NCBI RefSeq assembly: GCF_014268585.2
Contig: NZ_CP077092.1
Span: forward strand, 2,604,001 to 2,668,000
Source of the DNA: Pseudomonas iranensis
GTDB lineage: Bacteria; Pseudomonadota; Gammaproteobacteria; Pseudomonadales; Pseudomonadaceae
Direction of reading: 5' to 3'
DNA: 64,000 nt
The number at the start of each line of letters is the position of its first letter. Position 1 is the stretch's first letter. Positions 43,028 through 51,824 of this stretch are shown in pieces. The notes under the pieces were generated by a model. The model was given only the letters and a program-made list of their open reading frames with translations, made no database searches and was not told the origin of the DNA. The translations under genes and the position numbers were made by a program.

Positions 43028-44239
43028 ATGACGGCTCAAGTAATCGATACCCCGACAGCCCAGCCCATGGAAGCGTCCACTGCCGGCGAACAACCGGCGT
43101 ACTGGAGCGGTGTGTTCGCCATGACCCTGTGCGTCTTCGCCCTGATCGCTTCCGAGTTCATGCCGGTCAGTCTGCTCACGCCAATGGCTACGGACTTGCA
43201 CATCAGTGAAGGCCTGGCCGGCTACGGCATTGCCATCTCTGGCGCGTTCGCGGTGCTGACCAGCCTGACGATCAGCAGGCTCGCCGGCTTGATGGATCGC
43301 AAGCGCCTGTTGCTGCTGTTGACTGCGCTGATGTGCGCGTCCGGGCTGGTGGTGGGCCTGGCGCCCAATTACACGGTGTATATGATCGGTCGCGCATTGA
43401 TCGGCGTGGTAATCGGTGGCTTCTGGTCGATGTCGGCGGCGTTGGCCATGCGTCTGGTACCATCTGCCAGCGTGCCCAAGGCGCTGGCCATTTTTAACGG
43501 CGGCAATGCCCTGGCGACCGTCGTGGCGGCGCCGTTGGGCAGTTATCTGGGCAGCGTGATTGGCTGGCGCGGGGCATTTTTCTGCCTGATACCGGTGGCG
43601 CTGATTGCGCTGCTCTGGCAATGGAGCAGCTTGCCCGCGCTGCCGGCCGCGCCACGCAAAGCCAGCGCAGCCAATGTTTTTGCGTTGTTCAAAAGCCGCC
43701 GGGTGGCGTTGGGCATGCTCGGCGCCGGCCTGTTCTTCATGGGCCAGTTTGTTCTGTTTACCTACCTGCGACCGTTTCTGGAGACCGTGACGCGGGTCGA
43801 CGTTTCGATGCTGTCGATCATCCTGCTGGTCATTGGTGTGACCGGGTTTATCGGCACCGTGGTCATCGGTTCGGTGCTGAAGAAGGGGCTATATCGCGTG
43901 GTGATCGCCATCCCGCTGTTGATGGCGATGATCGCGGTGGCGCTCATTGGGATGGGCAGTTCAGTGGTCGCGACATTCGTGTTGCTGGGCTTGTGGGGAT
44001 TGGTCGCCACTGCCGCGCCGGTGGGCTGGTGGTCGTGGCTGGCGCGCACGCTGCCCGACGATGCCGAAGCCGGCGGTGGGCTGATGGTGGCGGTGGTGCA
44101 GTTGTCGATTGCCTCGGGTTCTACCATCGGTGGTCTGATGTTCGACGGCAGCGGTTATCGGCTGACGTTTTTCGCCAGCGCGGCATTGCTGGTGCTGGCG
44201 GCGCTGATGACCTGGCTGACGTCGCGGCAGACGGCCTGA
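43028..44239 (+). CDS. MFS transporter, DHA1 type (NepI/YdhP-like efflux)
   Basis: The 403-residue protein has 12 helices. The sequence FALIASEFMPVSLLTPMATD in TM1 and motif A-like RLAGLMDRKRLLL match the arabinose/purine-efflux branch of the DHA1 family. The N-terminal 25 residues are polar. It is divergent from a LysR gene. The substrate is unknown; purine nucleoside or drug export would fit the branch. Confidence 0.88.
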   Translation: MTAQVIDTPTAQPMEASTAGEQPAYWSGVFAMTLCVFALIASEFMPVSLLTPMATDLHISEGLAGYGIAISGAFAVLTSLTISRLAGLMDRKRLLLLLTALMCASGLVVGLAPNYTVYMIGRALIGVVIGGFWSMSAALAMRLVPSASVPKALAIFNGGNALATVVAAPLGSYLGSVIGWRGAFFCLIPVALIALLWQWSSLPALPAAPRKASAANVFALFKSRRVALGMLGAGLFFMGQFVLFTYLRPFLETVTRVDVSMLSIILLVIGVTGFIGTVVIGSVLKKGLYRVVIAIPLLMAMIAVALIGMGSSVVATFVLLGLWGLVATAAPVGWWSWLARTLPDDAEAGGGLMVAVVQLSIASGSTIGGLMFDGSGYRLTFFASAALLVLAALMTWLTSRQTA

Positions 44240-44240
44240 A

Positions 44241-44399
44241 TCAGCTTTCGGTGTTTTCGGCCGCCGCCTGCGCCGCTTCGGCTTCCAGCTTCAGGCGGTC
44301 GGCCTTGCAGATGTATTTGGGCTTTTTCGGCGCCAGTTTGGCATTGGCCTTTTTGGCCTTTTCCTTGAACAACTGCTGCAGCTTCTTTTGACGATTCAT
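44241..44399 (-). CDS. DUF2986 small basic protein
   Basis: The ATG at 44399 gives 52 residues: MNRQKKLQQLFKEKAKKANA, then KLAPKKPKYICKADRLKLE, matching the DUF2986 pattern. It is highly basic at the N-terminus and Ala/Glu-rich at the C-terminus. The function is unknown. It is convergent with the MFS gene, with 1 bp between the stops. Confidence 0.85.
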   Translation of the reverse strand: MNRQKKLQQLFKEKAKKANAKLAPKKPKYICKADRLKLEAEAAQAAAENTES

Positions 44400-44527
44400 G
44401 ATTTTTCGATCAGGGGTGGAGAGGGTGGGAATCCTGACGCAAGGCCGAGTGGTCAGCAAGAAGAAATCCACTAAGCTGAGCACATTCGCCCATACTCAAG
44501 AGCATCCCCCAACCGAAGGAATCGCAC

Positions 44528-45028
44528 ATGAGAAAAGCTCGCAGATTGATAACCGCGTTGTCTTGCCTCGCGCTTGTAATCGGCAGCACGACGGCACTGG
44601 CTGACCCCGGCAATGGCAAGGGGCAGGGTGGTCAGGGCGGCCAGGGCAACGGCAAGGGCAAACCGCAAAACATGCAGGATCACGGCAAACAGGGCGGGGG
44701 CGGCCAAGGCAATGGCAACAAGGGCCAGCAATCCTCTGGCAATCGCGGCGGTGGTCCGAGCGTTGATCGCGGCAATATTCTCGGCATCATCGATGGTTAT
44801 CGCGGCGAATACTGGAATCCGGGGCCGCCGCTGCCGCCAGGTATTCAAAAGAATCTGGCGCGGGGCAAACCGCTGCCACCGGGCATCGCCAAGAAGTTGG
44901 ACGGGCGCATGCTCGGCCATTTGCCGCACTATGACGGCTACGAATGGCAACAGGTGGGCACCGACCTGATCCTTGTTGCGCTGGCCACCGGGCTGATCTA
45001 CGAGGTGCTCAACGGCGCGTTCGATTGA
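44528..45028 (+). CDS. RcnB/CigR-like periplasmic protein
   Basis: The 166-residue product has a signal peptide (MRKARRLITALSCLALVIGS, ending TALADP), then a low-complexity Gly/Gln/Asn/Lys-rich stretch (about 27-75), and then a domain with YWNPGPPLPPGIQKNLARG, PLPPGIAKKL and a terminal hydrophobic segment (TDLILVALATGLIYEVLNG). This matches anti-virulence regulator CigR and RcnB-like families. The exact role in Pseudomonas is unknown. Confidence 0.85.
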   Translation: MRKARRLITALSCLALVIGSTTALADPGNGKGQGGQGGQGNGKGKPQNMQDHGKQGGGGQGNGNKGQQSSGNRGGGPSVDRGNILGIIDGYRGEYWNPGPPLPPGIQKNLARGKPLPPGIAKKLDGRMLGHLPHYDGYEWQQVGTDLILVALATGLIYEVLNGAFD

Positions 45029-45035
45029 TTGTTGA

Positions 45036-45070
45036 AAGAGGAGCGGCAGCATGTGCCGCTCCTTTTTTAT
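45036..45070 (+). terminator. Rho-independent terminator of the CigR-like gene
   Basis: The stem GAGCGGCA/TGCCGCTC is followed by CTTTTTT. It lies about 15 bp past the stop codon. Confidence 0.88.
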
Positions 45071-45076
45071 GTGTGT

Positions 45077-45099
45077 ATTGCTGCAGCCTTTGCAGCAAT
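45077..45099. promoter_or_regulatory. Perfect 9-5-9 inverted repeat before the quinone reductase gene
   Basis: ATTGCTGCA, five bases, TGCAGCAAT. It lies 83 bp upstream of the quinone reductase start and could be an operator or a second hairpin after the terminator. Confidence 0.35.
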
Positions 45100-45181
45100 G
45101 AACTGCGTTCAGGCTGGGTTGTTCGTTGAGTGCTGCGCTTTCAGACTGAGCTTAATGCTTAACGAATGAATGGAGATGACC

Positions 45182-46156
45182 ATGGCCAACGCAATTCGCT
45201 TCACCGAAACGGGCGCACCGGATGTCCTGCAATTGCACGCTGTCAGCGAACAGGCACCCGGGTCCGGCGAGGTCTGGCTGGAGCAAGCGGCGGTGGGCGT
45301 CAATTACCTCGATGTCAGCCAGCGCAAAGGTGCGGTGCCGGTGGCGTTGCCCTCGGGGCTGGGGCTGGAAGGCGCGGGTCGGGTGGCGGCGGTCGGTGCC
45401 GGTGTGAGCAATGTGCGCGTCGGTGATCGGGTCGCTTACGCCACTGGCCCCTTGGGCGGTTACGCCTCGGCGCGGCTGTTTCCGGCAGAGCGTCTGGTGA
45501 AGATTCCCGAAGAGTTGTCGTTCGAAGATGCGGCGGCGGTGCTGTTCAAAGGCATCACCGCGCAGTATCTGCTGAAGACGACTTACCCGGTCGGGCCGGG
45601 CACGACGATGCTGCTTTACGGCGTCGCGGGTGGTCTGGGGGAAATCATGGTGCCGTGGGCCAAACACCTTGGCGCAACGGTGATCGGTGTGGTGTCGAAG
45701 CAGGCCAGTGTCGACAAGGCTCGCGCGTCCGGTTGTGACGAAGTACTGGTGTTCGATGCCGAGACTCTCGCCGCCGATGTGGTGCGTATCACCCAGGGGC
45801 GCAAGGTCGATGTGGTGTATGACCCGATTGGTCGGGTGTCTTTTCAGGCCTCGCTGGACAGCTTGCGCCCACGCGGGCTGATGGTCTCGTTCGGCGCGCA
45901 GACCGGCGCGCCGACGGCGGTGGAAATGGCCACGCTGAACGCCAAGGGCTCGCTGTTCCTGACCCGTCCGTCGCTGGCCGCGCACACCGCCACGACAGCT
46001 GAATATCAGGAGCGCGCGCAAGATGTGCTGGCCGCTGTTGCCGCCGGTATCATCACGCCGCAAATCCGCGCGCGTTATTCATTGGCTGACGCGGCACAAG
46101 CGCACGCCGATCTTGAATCGGGCCGATCATCAGGGGCGATCATTTTACAACCATGA
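45182..46156 (+). CDS. NADPH:quinone oxidoreductase (MDR, Qor-like)
   Basis: From ATG 45182 (GGAGATG site) the product has 324 residues. GVNYLDVSQRKGAVPVALPS and GLGLEGAGRVAAVG identify the quinone reductase branch, and MLLYGVAGGLGEIMVPWAK is the NADPH-binding region. Notably, AGGLGEIM replaces the more usual AGGVG motif. There are no zinc ligands. The LysR gene behind it starts within its stop codon. Confidence 0.9.
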   Translation: MANAIRFTETGAPDVLQLHAVSEQAPGSGEVWLEQAAVGVNYLDVSQRKGAVPVALPSGLGLEGAGRVAAVGAGVSNVRVGDRVAYATGPLGGYASARLFPAERLVKIPEELSFEDAAAVLFKGITAQYLLKTTYPVGPGTTMLLYGVAGGLGEIMVPWAKHLGATVIGVVSKQASVDKARASGCDEVLVFDAETLAADVVRITQGRKVDVVYDPIGRVSFQASLDSLRPRGLMVSFGAQTGAPTAVEMATLNAKGSLFLTRPSLAAHTATTAEYQERAQDVLAAVAAGIITPQIRARYSLADAAQAHADLESGRSSGAIILQP

Positions 46157-47079
46157 ATCTGGATGTTCTGAGCAACCCGCACAGCGATGAAATCGCTGCT
46201 TTCCTGGCCGTCGCTGCGCAAGGCTCGTTTGTCGCGGCGGGGCGTTTGTTGCAGCGCCATCCGACCATCGTTTCCAAGCGCCTTGCGGCGATGGAAAAGC
46301 GACTCGGCGTGCGGCTGGTGGAGCGCTCGACGCGACACGTGCGTATCACCGAGGCTGGCCTGCAACTCGAACAGCGCCTGCGCGCGGCCGTCGAGTTGAT
46401 GAACGAAGCGCAGCAGCAAGCGGTGCAGGGCGCCAGCGAAGTACGCGGCATCTTGCGCCTGGCGTTGCCGGCGGCGATGGGGCGGTTATGGCTGGGGCCG
46501 CTATTGCCGGAATTTCTCAAGGTCCATCCGCACGTCTCGCTCGTGGCCGATTACAGCGAAGGCCTGGTCGACATCATCGAGCAGGGCTTCGACGCGGCTA
46601 TTCGCATCGGCGAACTGGACGACAATCGCCTGATCGCAAAAAAGCTCAGTGACCATCGGCGGATTCTCTGCGCGTCACCGGGCTACATCGAGGCGCACGG
46701 CATGCCGCAAATCCCGCAGGATCTGCTGCAGCACAATTGCCTGCGCTTCAGCGGGCTGGCGTCGTTCCCGCTGTGGCGTCTGCATCGCGGCAACGAAGTG
46801 CAGACCATTACGCCACACGGCAACCTGACCGCCAGCGACAGCGAATCCCTGCTCGCCGCCGCCCGCGCCGATGCCGGCATACTCGGTGCCGGCGACTGGC
46901 TGATGAGCCGCGATCTGGCGGCAGGGCGGCTGATTCACGTGCTGCCCGACTGGCATCTGGATTCGGCGGGCGGCGTTTATCTGGTCAGACCGTCATCGCG
47001 GTTTCCAGCGGCGGCGGTGGTGGCGTTCAAGGAGTGGATCGAAGCGAAATTCGAGACCGGGCCACCTTGGGCTGTCTGA
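46153..47079 (+). CDS. LysR-family regulator, cotranscribed with the quinone reductase
   Basis: The 308-residue protein has the LysR helix-turn-helix at the N-terminus (DEIAAFLAVAAQGSFVAAGR, then LLQRHPTIVSKRLAAMEKRLG). The ATGA overlap with the quinone reductase gene indicates an operon, so if it autoregulates it will also control that enzyme. Confidence 0.9.
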   Translation: MNLDVLSNPHSDEIAAFLAVAAQGSFVAAGRLLQRHPTIVSKRLAAMEKRLGVRLVERSTRHVRITEAGLQLEQRLRAAVELMNEAQQQAVQGASEVRGILRLALPAAMGRLWLGPLLPEFLKVHPHVSLVADYSEGLVDIIEQGFDAAIRIGELDDNRLIAKKLSDHRRILCASPGYIEAHGMPQIPQDLLQHNCLRFSGLASFPLWRLHRGNEVQTITPHGNLTASDSESLLAAARADAGILGAGDWLMSRDLAAGRLIHVLPDWHLDSAGGVYLVRPSSRFPAAAVVAFKEWIEAKFETGPPWAV

Positions 47080-47110
47080 GCAAAGTTTGCATCAATACCG
47101 ACACTGGCCC

Positions 47111-47525
47111 TGTGGGAGCGTGCCTGCTCGCGAAAGCGGAGTGTCAGTCATAGTTGATGTGGCTGACCTGACGCCTTCGCGAGCAGGCTCGCTCCCACAG
47201 GTTTCGCGGCTTGCTCAGGAATTGCCGAACATACGTATATCCAATGTGGGAGCGAGCCTGCTCGCGAAAGCGGAGTGTCAGTCATGGATGATCTGATTGA
47301 CCTGACGCCTTCGCGAGCAGGCTCGGTCCCACAGGTTTCGTGGTTTGCTCAGGAATTGCCGAACATACGTATATCCAATGTGGGAGCGAGCCTGCTCGCG
47401 AAAGCGGAGTGTCAGTCATGGATGATGTGGCTGACCTGACGCCTTCGCGAGCAGGCTCGCTCCCACAGGTTTCGCGGCTTGCTCAGGAATTGCCGAACAT
47501 ACGTATATCCAATGTGGGAGCGAGG
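47111..47525. repeat. Tandem REPIN array, three full units plus a partial, 134-bp period
   Basis: Units start at 47111, 47245, 47379 and 47513 (TGTGGGAGCG). Within each unit are a left REP, a spacer (GGAGTGTCAGTCATGGATGA type), an inverted right REP and the linker GCCGAACATACGTATATCCA. The fourth unit breaks off after GAGCGAGGGCC. Spacer and linker differ from those of the array at 41480-41975, yet the period is the same. Confidence 0.93.
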
Positions 47526-47542
47526 GCCAATTTGGGCGCACA

Positions 47543-47575
47543 AAAAAGCCCGGCATCGCTGCCGGGCTTTGGTGT
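47543..47575 (-). terminator. Rho-independent terminator after the hemerythrin gene
   Basis: On the minus strand AGCCCGGCAGCGATGCCGGGCT is a perfect stem-loop followed by six T. It lies 10 bp beyond the stop of the hemerythrin-domain gene. Confidence 0.88.
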
Positions 47576-47585
47576 CTTCAACGCT

Positions 47586-48062
47586 TTACGCGGCGATCTT
47601 GTTGGCCGCCATTTCCTTTTTGTGGCTCGCCTTCATGGCTTCCATTTGCGCACCCAGTTCCTCGAGTTTCGCCTTGCCCAGCAGCTTCTGCGCTTTCGGA
47701 AACATTTCCTGTTCTTCCTCTTCGATGTGGTGCTCCAGCAGTTCCTTGACCACTTTGACCCGACCGGCAAATTCCGGGGTGCCTGGATCGGTTTCTTTCA
47801 GATCAGGCAGTACCAGCGAATCCACGGTGCGGTGCTCTTCCTTGGCTTCGTAGTACATGATGTCTTCTTCCTTGCTGCCGGCTTCCTTGAACGCAGGGTA
47901 GAGAATCTCTTCTTCGAGGCGGGTGTGAATGGTGATTTCCATTTCCAGTTTGCCCAGCAACTCGACGCGTTTTTTCAGCGCGCGGTCGGTGGACTCACTC
48001 AGTTGGCTGAGGATGGCTTTGACTTTTTCATGGTCGGCTTTGAGAAGTTCGATGGCATTCAT
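47586..48062 (-). CDS. Hemerythrin HHE-domain protein
   Basis: The 158-residue four-helix protein has diiron-ligand motifs in order: His11 (DHEKV), His46-x3-Glu50 (HTRLEEE), His77 (EEHRTV) and His111/His112 with Glu near 116 (HHIEEEE). Such proteins bind oxygen, nitric oxide or iron, or act in redox stress. The C-terminal 30 residues are Lys/Ala-rich. It stands alone, with a terminator downstream. Confidence 0.9.
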   Translation of the reverse strand: MNAIELLKADHEKVKAILSQLSESTDRALKKRVELLGKLEMEITIHTRLEEEILYPAFKEAGSKEEDIMYYEAKEEHRTVDSLVLPDLKETDPGTPEFAGRVKVVKELLEHHIEEEEQEMFPKAQKLLGKAKLEELGAQMEAMKASHKKEMAANKIAA

Positions 48063-48257
48063 TTTTTGAGGCCTCTGCTTATCACGGATTGAACACAGCG
48101 ATCTTTTTCGCGCCGCTGTGTATTCAGGAAGAGGCTATCGCAGGACTCATGCCAACTCGCCGATCAAGCGCAACCCTTCTAAATCAAGGGCTGGCATCGA
48201 AGCAGGCACAATGCTTTCGTGCAGCCTGCAAGAAATCCGCGCAGCAGACATTGCATA

Positions 48258-48287
48258 TAACAAGCCCGGCAAAAGCCGGGCTGTGGT
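48258..48287 (-). terminator. Hairpin, probable terminator of the PLDc_N gene
   Basis: AGCCCGGC/GCCGGGCT with a 4-base loop; on the minus strand it is followed by TGTTAT, a weak T-rich tail. It lies 29 bp past the stop. Confidence 0.5.
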
Positions 48288-48315
48288 GATACTTGAGACG
48301 GGCCTGCGTCGTTGC

Positions 48316-48531
48316 TTACCGGCTGGCCTGGGAAGGTGAGCCGCGACCGATATGCTTGGGCCCCGCCAACGCCCAGGCGATCAGGCCGAACAGCGGCACG
48401 AACACGATCAGCACGATCCACACGCCTTTATTGCTCGATTTCCCCTCGCTTTTGCGCACCCGGTTGATGGCCCAAAGCTCGATCAGCACGAGAATGACCG
48501 CCAATACGATCCACACGGTTTCGATTTGCAT
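48316..48531 (-). CDS. Small PLDc_N membrane protein
   Basis: The 71-residue product has two helices (ETVWIVLAVILVLIELWAIN and KGVWIVLIVFVPLFGLIAWA) and the PLDc_N ending LAGPKHIGRG. It resembles the protein at 14757-14984. The function is unknown. Confidence 0.85.
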   Translation of the reverse strand: MQIETVWIVLAVILVLIELWAINRVRKSEGKSSNKGVWIVLIVFVPLFGLIAWALAGPKHIGRGSPSQASR

Positions 48532-48702
48532 AGGCTTAACTCCTGATGGTCTGTGCGTTAGGCGGCGAGAGGTGCGTTGGGTTCATTCTTTTTGCCTGGG
48601 ACGAGCGGACGCGGTGATACCCGGTTGCAAAATAAATGTCTGGTCGCCGCTGCGCCCTATATCCTCTGCGCCACACGTTTGGGCTGGAACAGGGACAGGG
48701 CA

Positions 48703-49830
48703 ATGGCATTCAGGGTGATGGTCGTCGGTGGTTACGGCAATTTCGGCAGCATCGTTTGTCGGCATCTGGCGCAGATGCCAGAGATTGAACTGCTGCTGTC
48801 GGGCCGCGATGCGCGCAAGTTGCAGTGCAGGGTCGATGAGCTGCAAGCGCAGTCGGGCCGAGCTTGCGAAGGCTGGTGCGGTAATGCGATGGGCGCGGAT
48901 TTTCAATCGGTGTTGCGAGAGTTGAATATTCAATTGGTCGTGCACACCGGCGGGCCGTTTCAGGGGCAATCCTACGCAGTTGCTGAAAGCTGCATCGATG
49001 CCGGGGTCAATTACTGCGATCTGGCTGACTGCCGCACCTTCGTCAACGGCATCGATGTCCTCGACGCCCGCGCCAGGGAGGCGGGTGTGGCCGTGCTCAG
49101 CGGTTGCAGTTCGGTGCCGACCTTGTCTTCGGCAATCATTGACCAGCAGCGCTCGCGTTTTGCGCGAATCGATTCGATCGAGCATGGCATTTCTTCCTCG
49201 GCAAAAATGCCGGGGCTGTCCACGGTCGAAGGCGTGCTCGCTTACGCAGGCAAACCGATCAAACAGTTGAAGAACGGCCAGGCTCACGAAGTACTGGGCT
49301 GGCTCGATCTGACCCTGCGCAGCATGCCGCAACTGGGCAAGCGGGTGCTGGCCAATGTCGATGTGCCGGACATGGATATTTTCGCGCGCCGCTATGGCGC
49401 ACAGACGCTGCGCTTCAAGGCTGGCGCCGGCCTGAAGCTCGGCGGCGTCGCCAATGCCTTGCTGGCGCAAGCCTTGCGCTTCGGTCTGCTGCGCGATCAT
49501 GCGCGCTGGGCGGCGCGCCTGCATCGACTGGGAACGTGGTTCGAACGCTTCGGTGATGGCAAAAGCGCGATGTACATCGATGTTCAAGGCATTGGAGTTG
49601 ACGACCAGCCGCTGAGCATGACCGCGCAACTCACCGCACTGAATGACAAAGGCCCGGAAATCCCCAGCTGCGCCGCCGTCGCTCTCGCGAGCAAAATGGC
49701 TCGGGGTTATGTACCGCAGGCCGGCGCGCGGCCGTGTGTTGGCGAAATCAGCGTCGATGAATATCTGGCGGCGATCAACGATCCCGCCAATTTGAGCCTG
49801 TCGGTTCAGTTCGCCGAAGGGCAGCGTTGA
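48703..49830 (+). CDS. Saccharopine dehydrogenase-like NAD(P)-binding protein
   Basis: From ATG 48703 the product has 375 residues. The N-terminus MAFRVMVVGGYGNFGSIVCR is a Rossmann dinucleotide-binding motif. VVHTGGPFQGQSYAVAESCI and AGVNYCDLADCRTFV are hallmarks of the saccharopine dehydrogenase-like family, which here is shorter than lysine-pathway enzymes. It probably forms an operon with the DUF2269 gene 1 bp downstream. The substrate is unknown. Confidence 0.87.
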   Translation: MAFRVMVVGGYGNFGSIVCRHLAQMPEIELLLSGRDARKLQCRVDELQAQSGRACEGWCGNAMGADFQSVLRELNIQLVVHTGGPFQGQSYAVAESCIDAGVNYCDLADCRTFVNGIDVLDARAREAGVAVLSGCSSVPTLSSAIIDQQRSRFARIDSIEHGISSSAKMPGLSTVEGVLAYAGKPIKQLKNGQAHEVLGWLDLTLRSMPQLGKRVLANVDVPDMDIFARRYGAQTLRFKAGAGLKLGGVANALLAQALRFGLLRDHARWAARLHRLGTWFERFGDGKSAMYIDVQGIGVDDQPLSMTAQLTALNDKGPEIPSCAAVALASKMARGYVPQAGARPCVGEISVDEYLAAINDPANLSLSVQFAEGQR

Positions 49831-49831
49831 G

Positions 49832-50329
49832 ATGCTCTATCTCTGCCTGAAGTACCTGCACGTCATTGCGGCGATTTTCCTCTTTGGTTTCGGCATGGGC
49901 TCCTACCTCTACCTGATCGCCGCCAGCCGCAGCGGCAACCCGCAAGTGATCGCCCATGTCGCACGAATGGTGGTGCGCTTTGATACGTGGATCACCACGC
50001 CGGCAGGGATTGTGCAGGTCATCACTGGCTATCTGCTGATGCGGATCTCGGGGCTTTCGATGAGCACCGAATGGCTGCTGACTTCGCTGATCATTTTCTT
50101 CTGTGTCGGCGCGTTGTGGCTGCCGGTGCTGGTATTGCAAAAGCGTTTGCAGAGCATGGCGCTGGACGCGGGCGAAGGTAGCCTGCCTTCGGATGATCGC
50201 TACGCGAGCACGTACCGCTGGTGGTTCTGGATGGGCGTCGCCGGGTTCGCCGGGATGTTTGTCATCGTGCTGATGATGGTGACGAAGATGACGCCGCTGC
50301 AACTGATCGGGTCAGCCGTGGGCTTTTAG
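49832..50329 (+). CDS. DUF2269 membrane protein
   Basis: The 165-residue protein has four helices and the DUF2269 start LCLKYLHVIAAIFLFGFGMG, with conserved His near residue 10. In several organisms it lies next to saccharopine-dehydrogenase-like genes. The 3' end overlaps that of the convergent DCC gene by 18 bp. The function is unknown. Confidence 0.88.
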   Translation: MLYLCLKYLHVIAAIFLFGFGMGSYLYLIAASRSGNPQVIAHVARMVVRFDTWITTPAGIVQVITGYLLMRISGLSMSTEWLLTSLIIFFCVGALWLPVLVLQKRLQSMALDAGEGSLPSDDRYASTYRWWFWMGVAGFAGMFVIVLMMVTKMTPLQLIGSAVGF

Positions 50330-50764
50330 AAAACGGCTTTCGTGATCCGCAGTCGGCAGCAGGCAAGTGTCGTACTTGCCGAACAGCCGATAGCGGTTCA
50401 GCGCGATGCGATCGTAAGCCCAGTCGCGCAGACGACGCGGGAAGATCCGCAGCAGTTTCAGCGGCTGCCAGCGCATTGGCAGTTGCCCGACCACTTCAAG
50501 AAATGCATCTGATCGTTCCCAATAATTGCGGTCGCGGATCACCGCCATGGTGTCGAACTCGTCCAGCGGCAAACCGGCCCACGCCAGCAAGGCCTGACCC
50601 TCGGGCGATTGCACGGTCGCCAGCCGCACGCGGCGCTGACGGTCATAGCGAATCAGAAACCGCGCCCAGCCGTTGCACAGTTTGCACACGCCGTCGAACA
50701 GCACCACGGTTTCACCGGGCTTGAGCATTGGCGCGGAGGTGGGGCGGGTTTTCATGGCAGGCAT
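50312..50764 (-). CDS. DCC-family (DUF393) thiol-disulfide-like protein
   Basis: The 150-residue product shows the DCC motif DxxCxxC: Asp24, Cys27 and Cys30 in FDGVCKLCNGW. The rest matches DUF393 (WAGLPLDEFDTMAV, RIFPRRLRDWAYDRIALNRY). A thiol-disulfide role is proposed for the family but not shown. It overlaps the convergent DUF2269 gene by 18 bp. Confidence 0.9.
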   Translation of the reverse strand: MPAMKTRPTSAPMLKPGETVVLFDGVCKLCNGWARFLIRYDRQRRVRLATVQSPEGQALLAWAGLPLDEFDTMAVIRDRNYWERSDAFLEVVGQLPMRWQPLKLLRIFPRRLRDWAYDRIALNRYRLFGKYDTCLLPTADHESRFLKAHG

Positions 50765-50815
50765 CGGCGGATGTCCTTGGCGGCGGTTGTCGCGATCATA
50801 ACCTTGATCACCGGA

Positions 50816-51736
50816 CTATAAGAGTGGATCGCGGCGGTATTGCCCCGGCGATATTCCGTGCACGCGGCGGAATGCAGCGCCAAACGCCGCGTCGGACAGA
50901 TAGCCCAGTGACGCGGCGACAGTGGCCACATTGTCCCGACCATTGCGCAAGCGGAACGCGGCCACGCGCATCCGCCAGCGCGTGGCGTACTCGACCGGCG
51001 CTACACCCATGCAAGTTTTGAATAACACCGCGAAACCCGATCGCGACATGCAGGCAATCTCGGCCATTTGCGTCAGTCGCCAGGCCTTTTCCGGAGCAGC
51101 GTGAATGGCGCGCAACACGCCGGCAATCGCCGGTTCCCGCAGTCCGCCCAGCCACGCCAGTTGTTCGGCATCCGCGCTGTTGATGTGATGGCGCAGCGCA
51201 TGGATGAAGATCAGCCGCAGCAGGTCGTTGCACATCGCCTGCGAGCCAGGCTGATGCGACGGCCACTCGCGGCCCAGTTCATCAAGCAGCCAACCGAACG
51301 ACGAGGCGCCTGCGGTTTCGGCACGAATGATCAGCGAGGTCGGCAGCACGTCGAGCAGTTCAGTTGCGCCGGGTCCCGACAGCGACACGCTGCCGCCCAG
51401 CAACTCGACTTCCTCGCCGACGCCAAAGGTCGCCGAGGCTTCGTCATGGGCGAAAACCTCCGCTGCATTCACCGCCTCGACGTCGGCGCCGCTGGCCAGA
51501 ATGAACGGCGTGCGCGACACCACAAAACAGTCGCCGGCCTGCAACAGGCGCGCCGGCATGCCTTGCATGCGCAGCCAGCATTCGCCTCGTCGCACCACGT
51601 TGAATTTCAGTTCGATGGGTTGGAAACGCAGCGCCCAGACACCGCCCGCTTGCAAGCGAACCGAGCAGGCTGCGCGCAGTTCCGAGAGTGCCAATACGGC
51701 AGAGAGTGGATCGCCAGCAGGATTTTGGATGATCAC
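50816..51736 (-). CDS. AraC-family regulator with cupin-type sensor
   Basis: The 306-residue protein has an N-terminal cupin_6-like domain (FNVVRRGECWLRMQGMPARL, LQAGDCFVVSRTPFIL) and an AraC helix-turn-helix pair in the C-terminal 100 residues (LTQMAEIACMSRSGFAVLFK and GYLSDAAFGAAFRRVHGISP). It is divergent from an SDR gene at 51825, a likely target. Confidence 0.9.
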   Translation of the reverse strand: MIIQNPAGDPLSAVLALSELRAACSVRLQAGGVWALRFQPIELKFNVVRRGECWLRMQGMPARLLQAGDCFVVSRTPFILASGADVEAVNAAEVFAHDEASATFGVGEEVELLGGSVSLSGPGATELLDVLPTSLIIRAETAGASSFGWLLDELGREWPSHQPGSQAMCNDLLRLIFIHALRHHINSADAEQLAWLGGLREPAIAGVLRAIHAAPEKAWRLTQMAEIACMSRSGFAVLFKTCMGVAPVEYATRWRMRVAAFRLRNGRDNVATVAASLGYLSDAAFGAAFRRVHGISPGQYRRDPLL

Positions 51737-51824
51737 GACAGAAACCTGGATTTATCAGACTGTTTCGTCCCGAGAGCTTAGCCAAGAATGAAGGCCTTCG
51801 ATAGCTCACTCAGGATTAAGGCTC

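Noticed and set aside
47111..47525. CRISPR array or phage attachment repeats
   Set aside because: Same reasons: REP palindromes with identical spacers, and no integrase.
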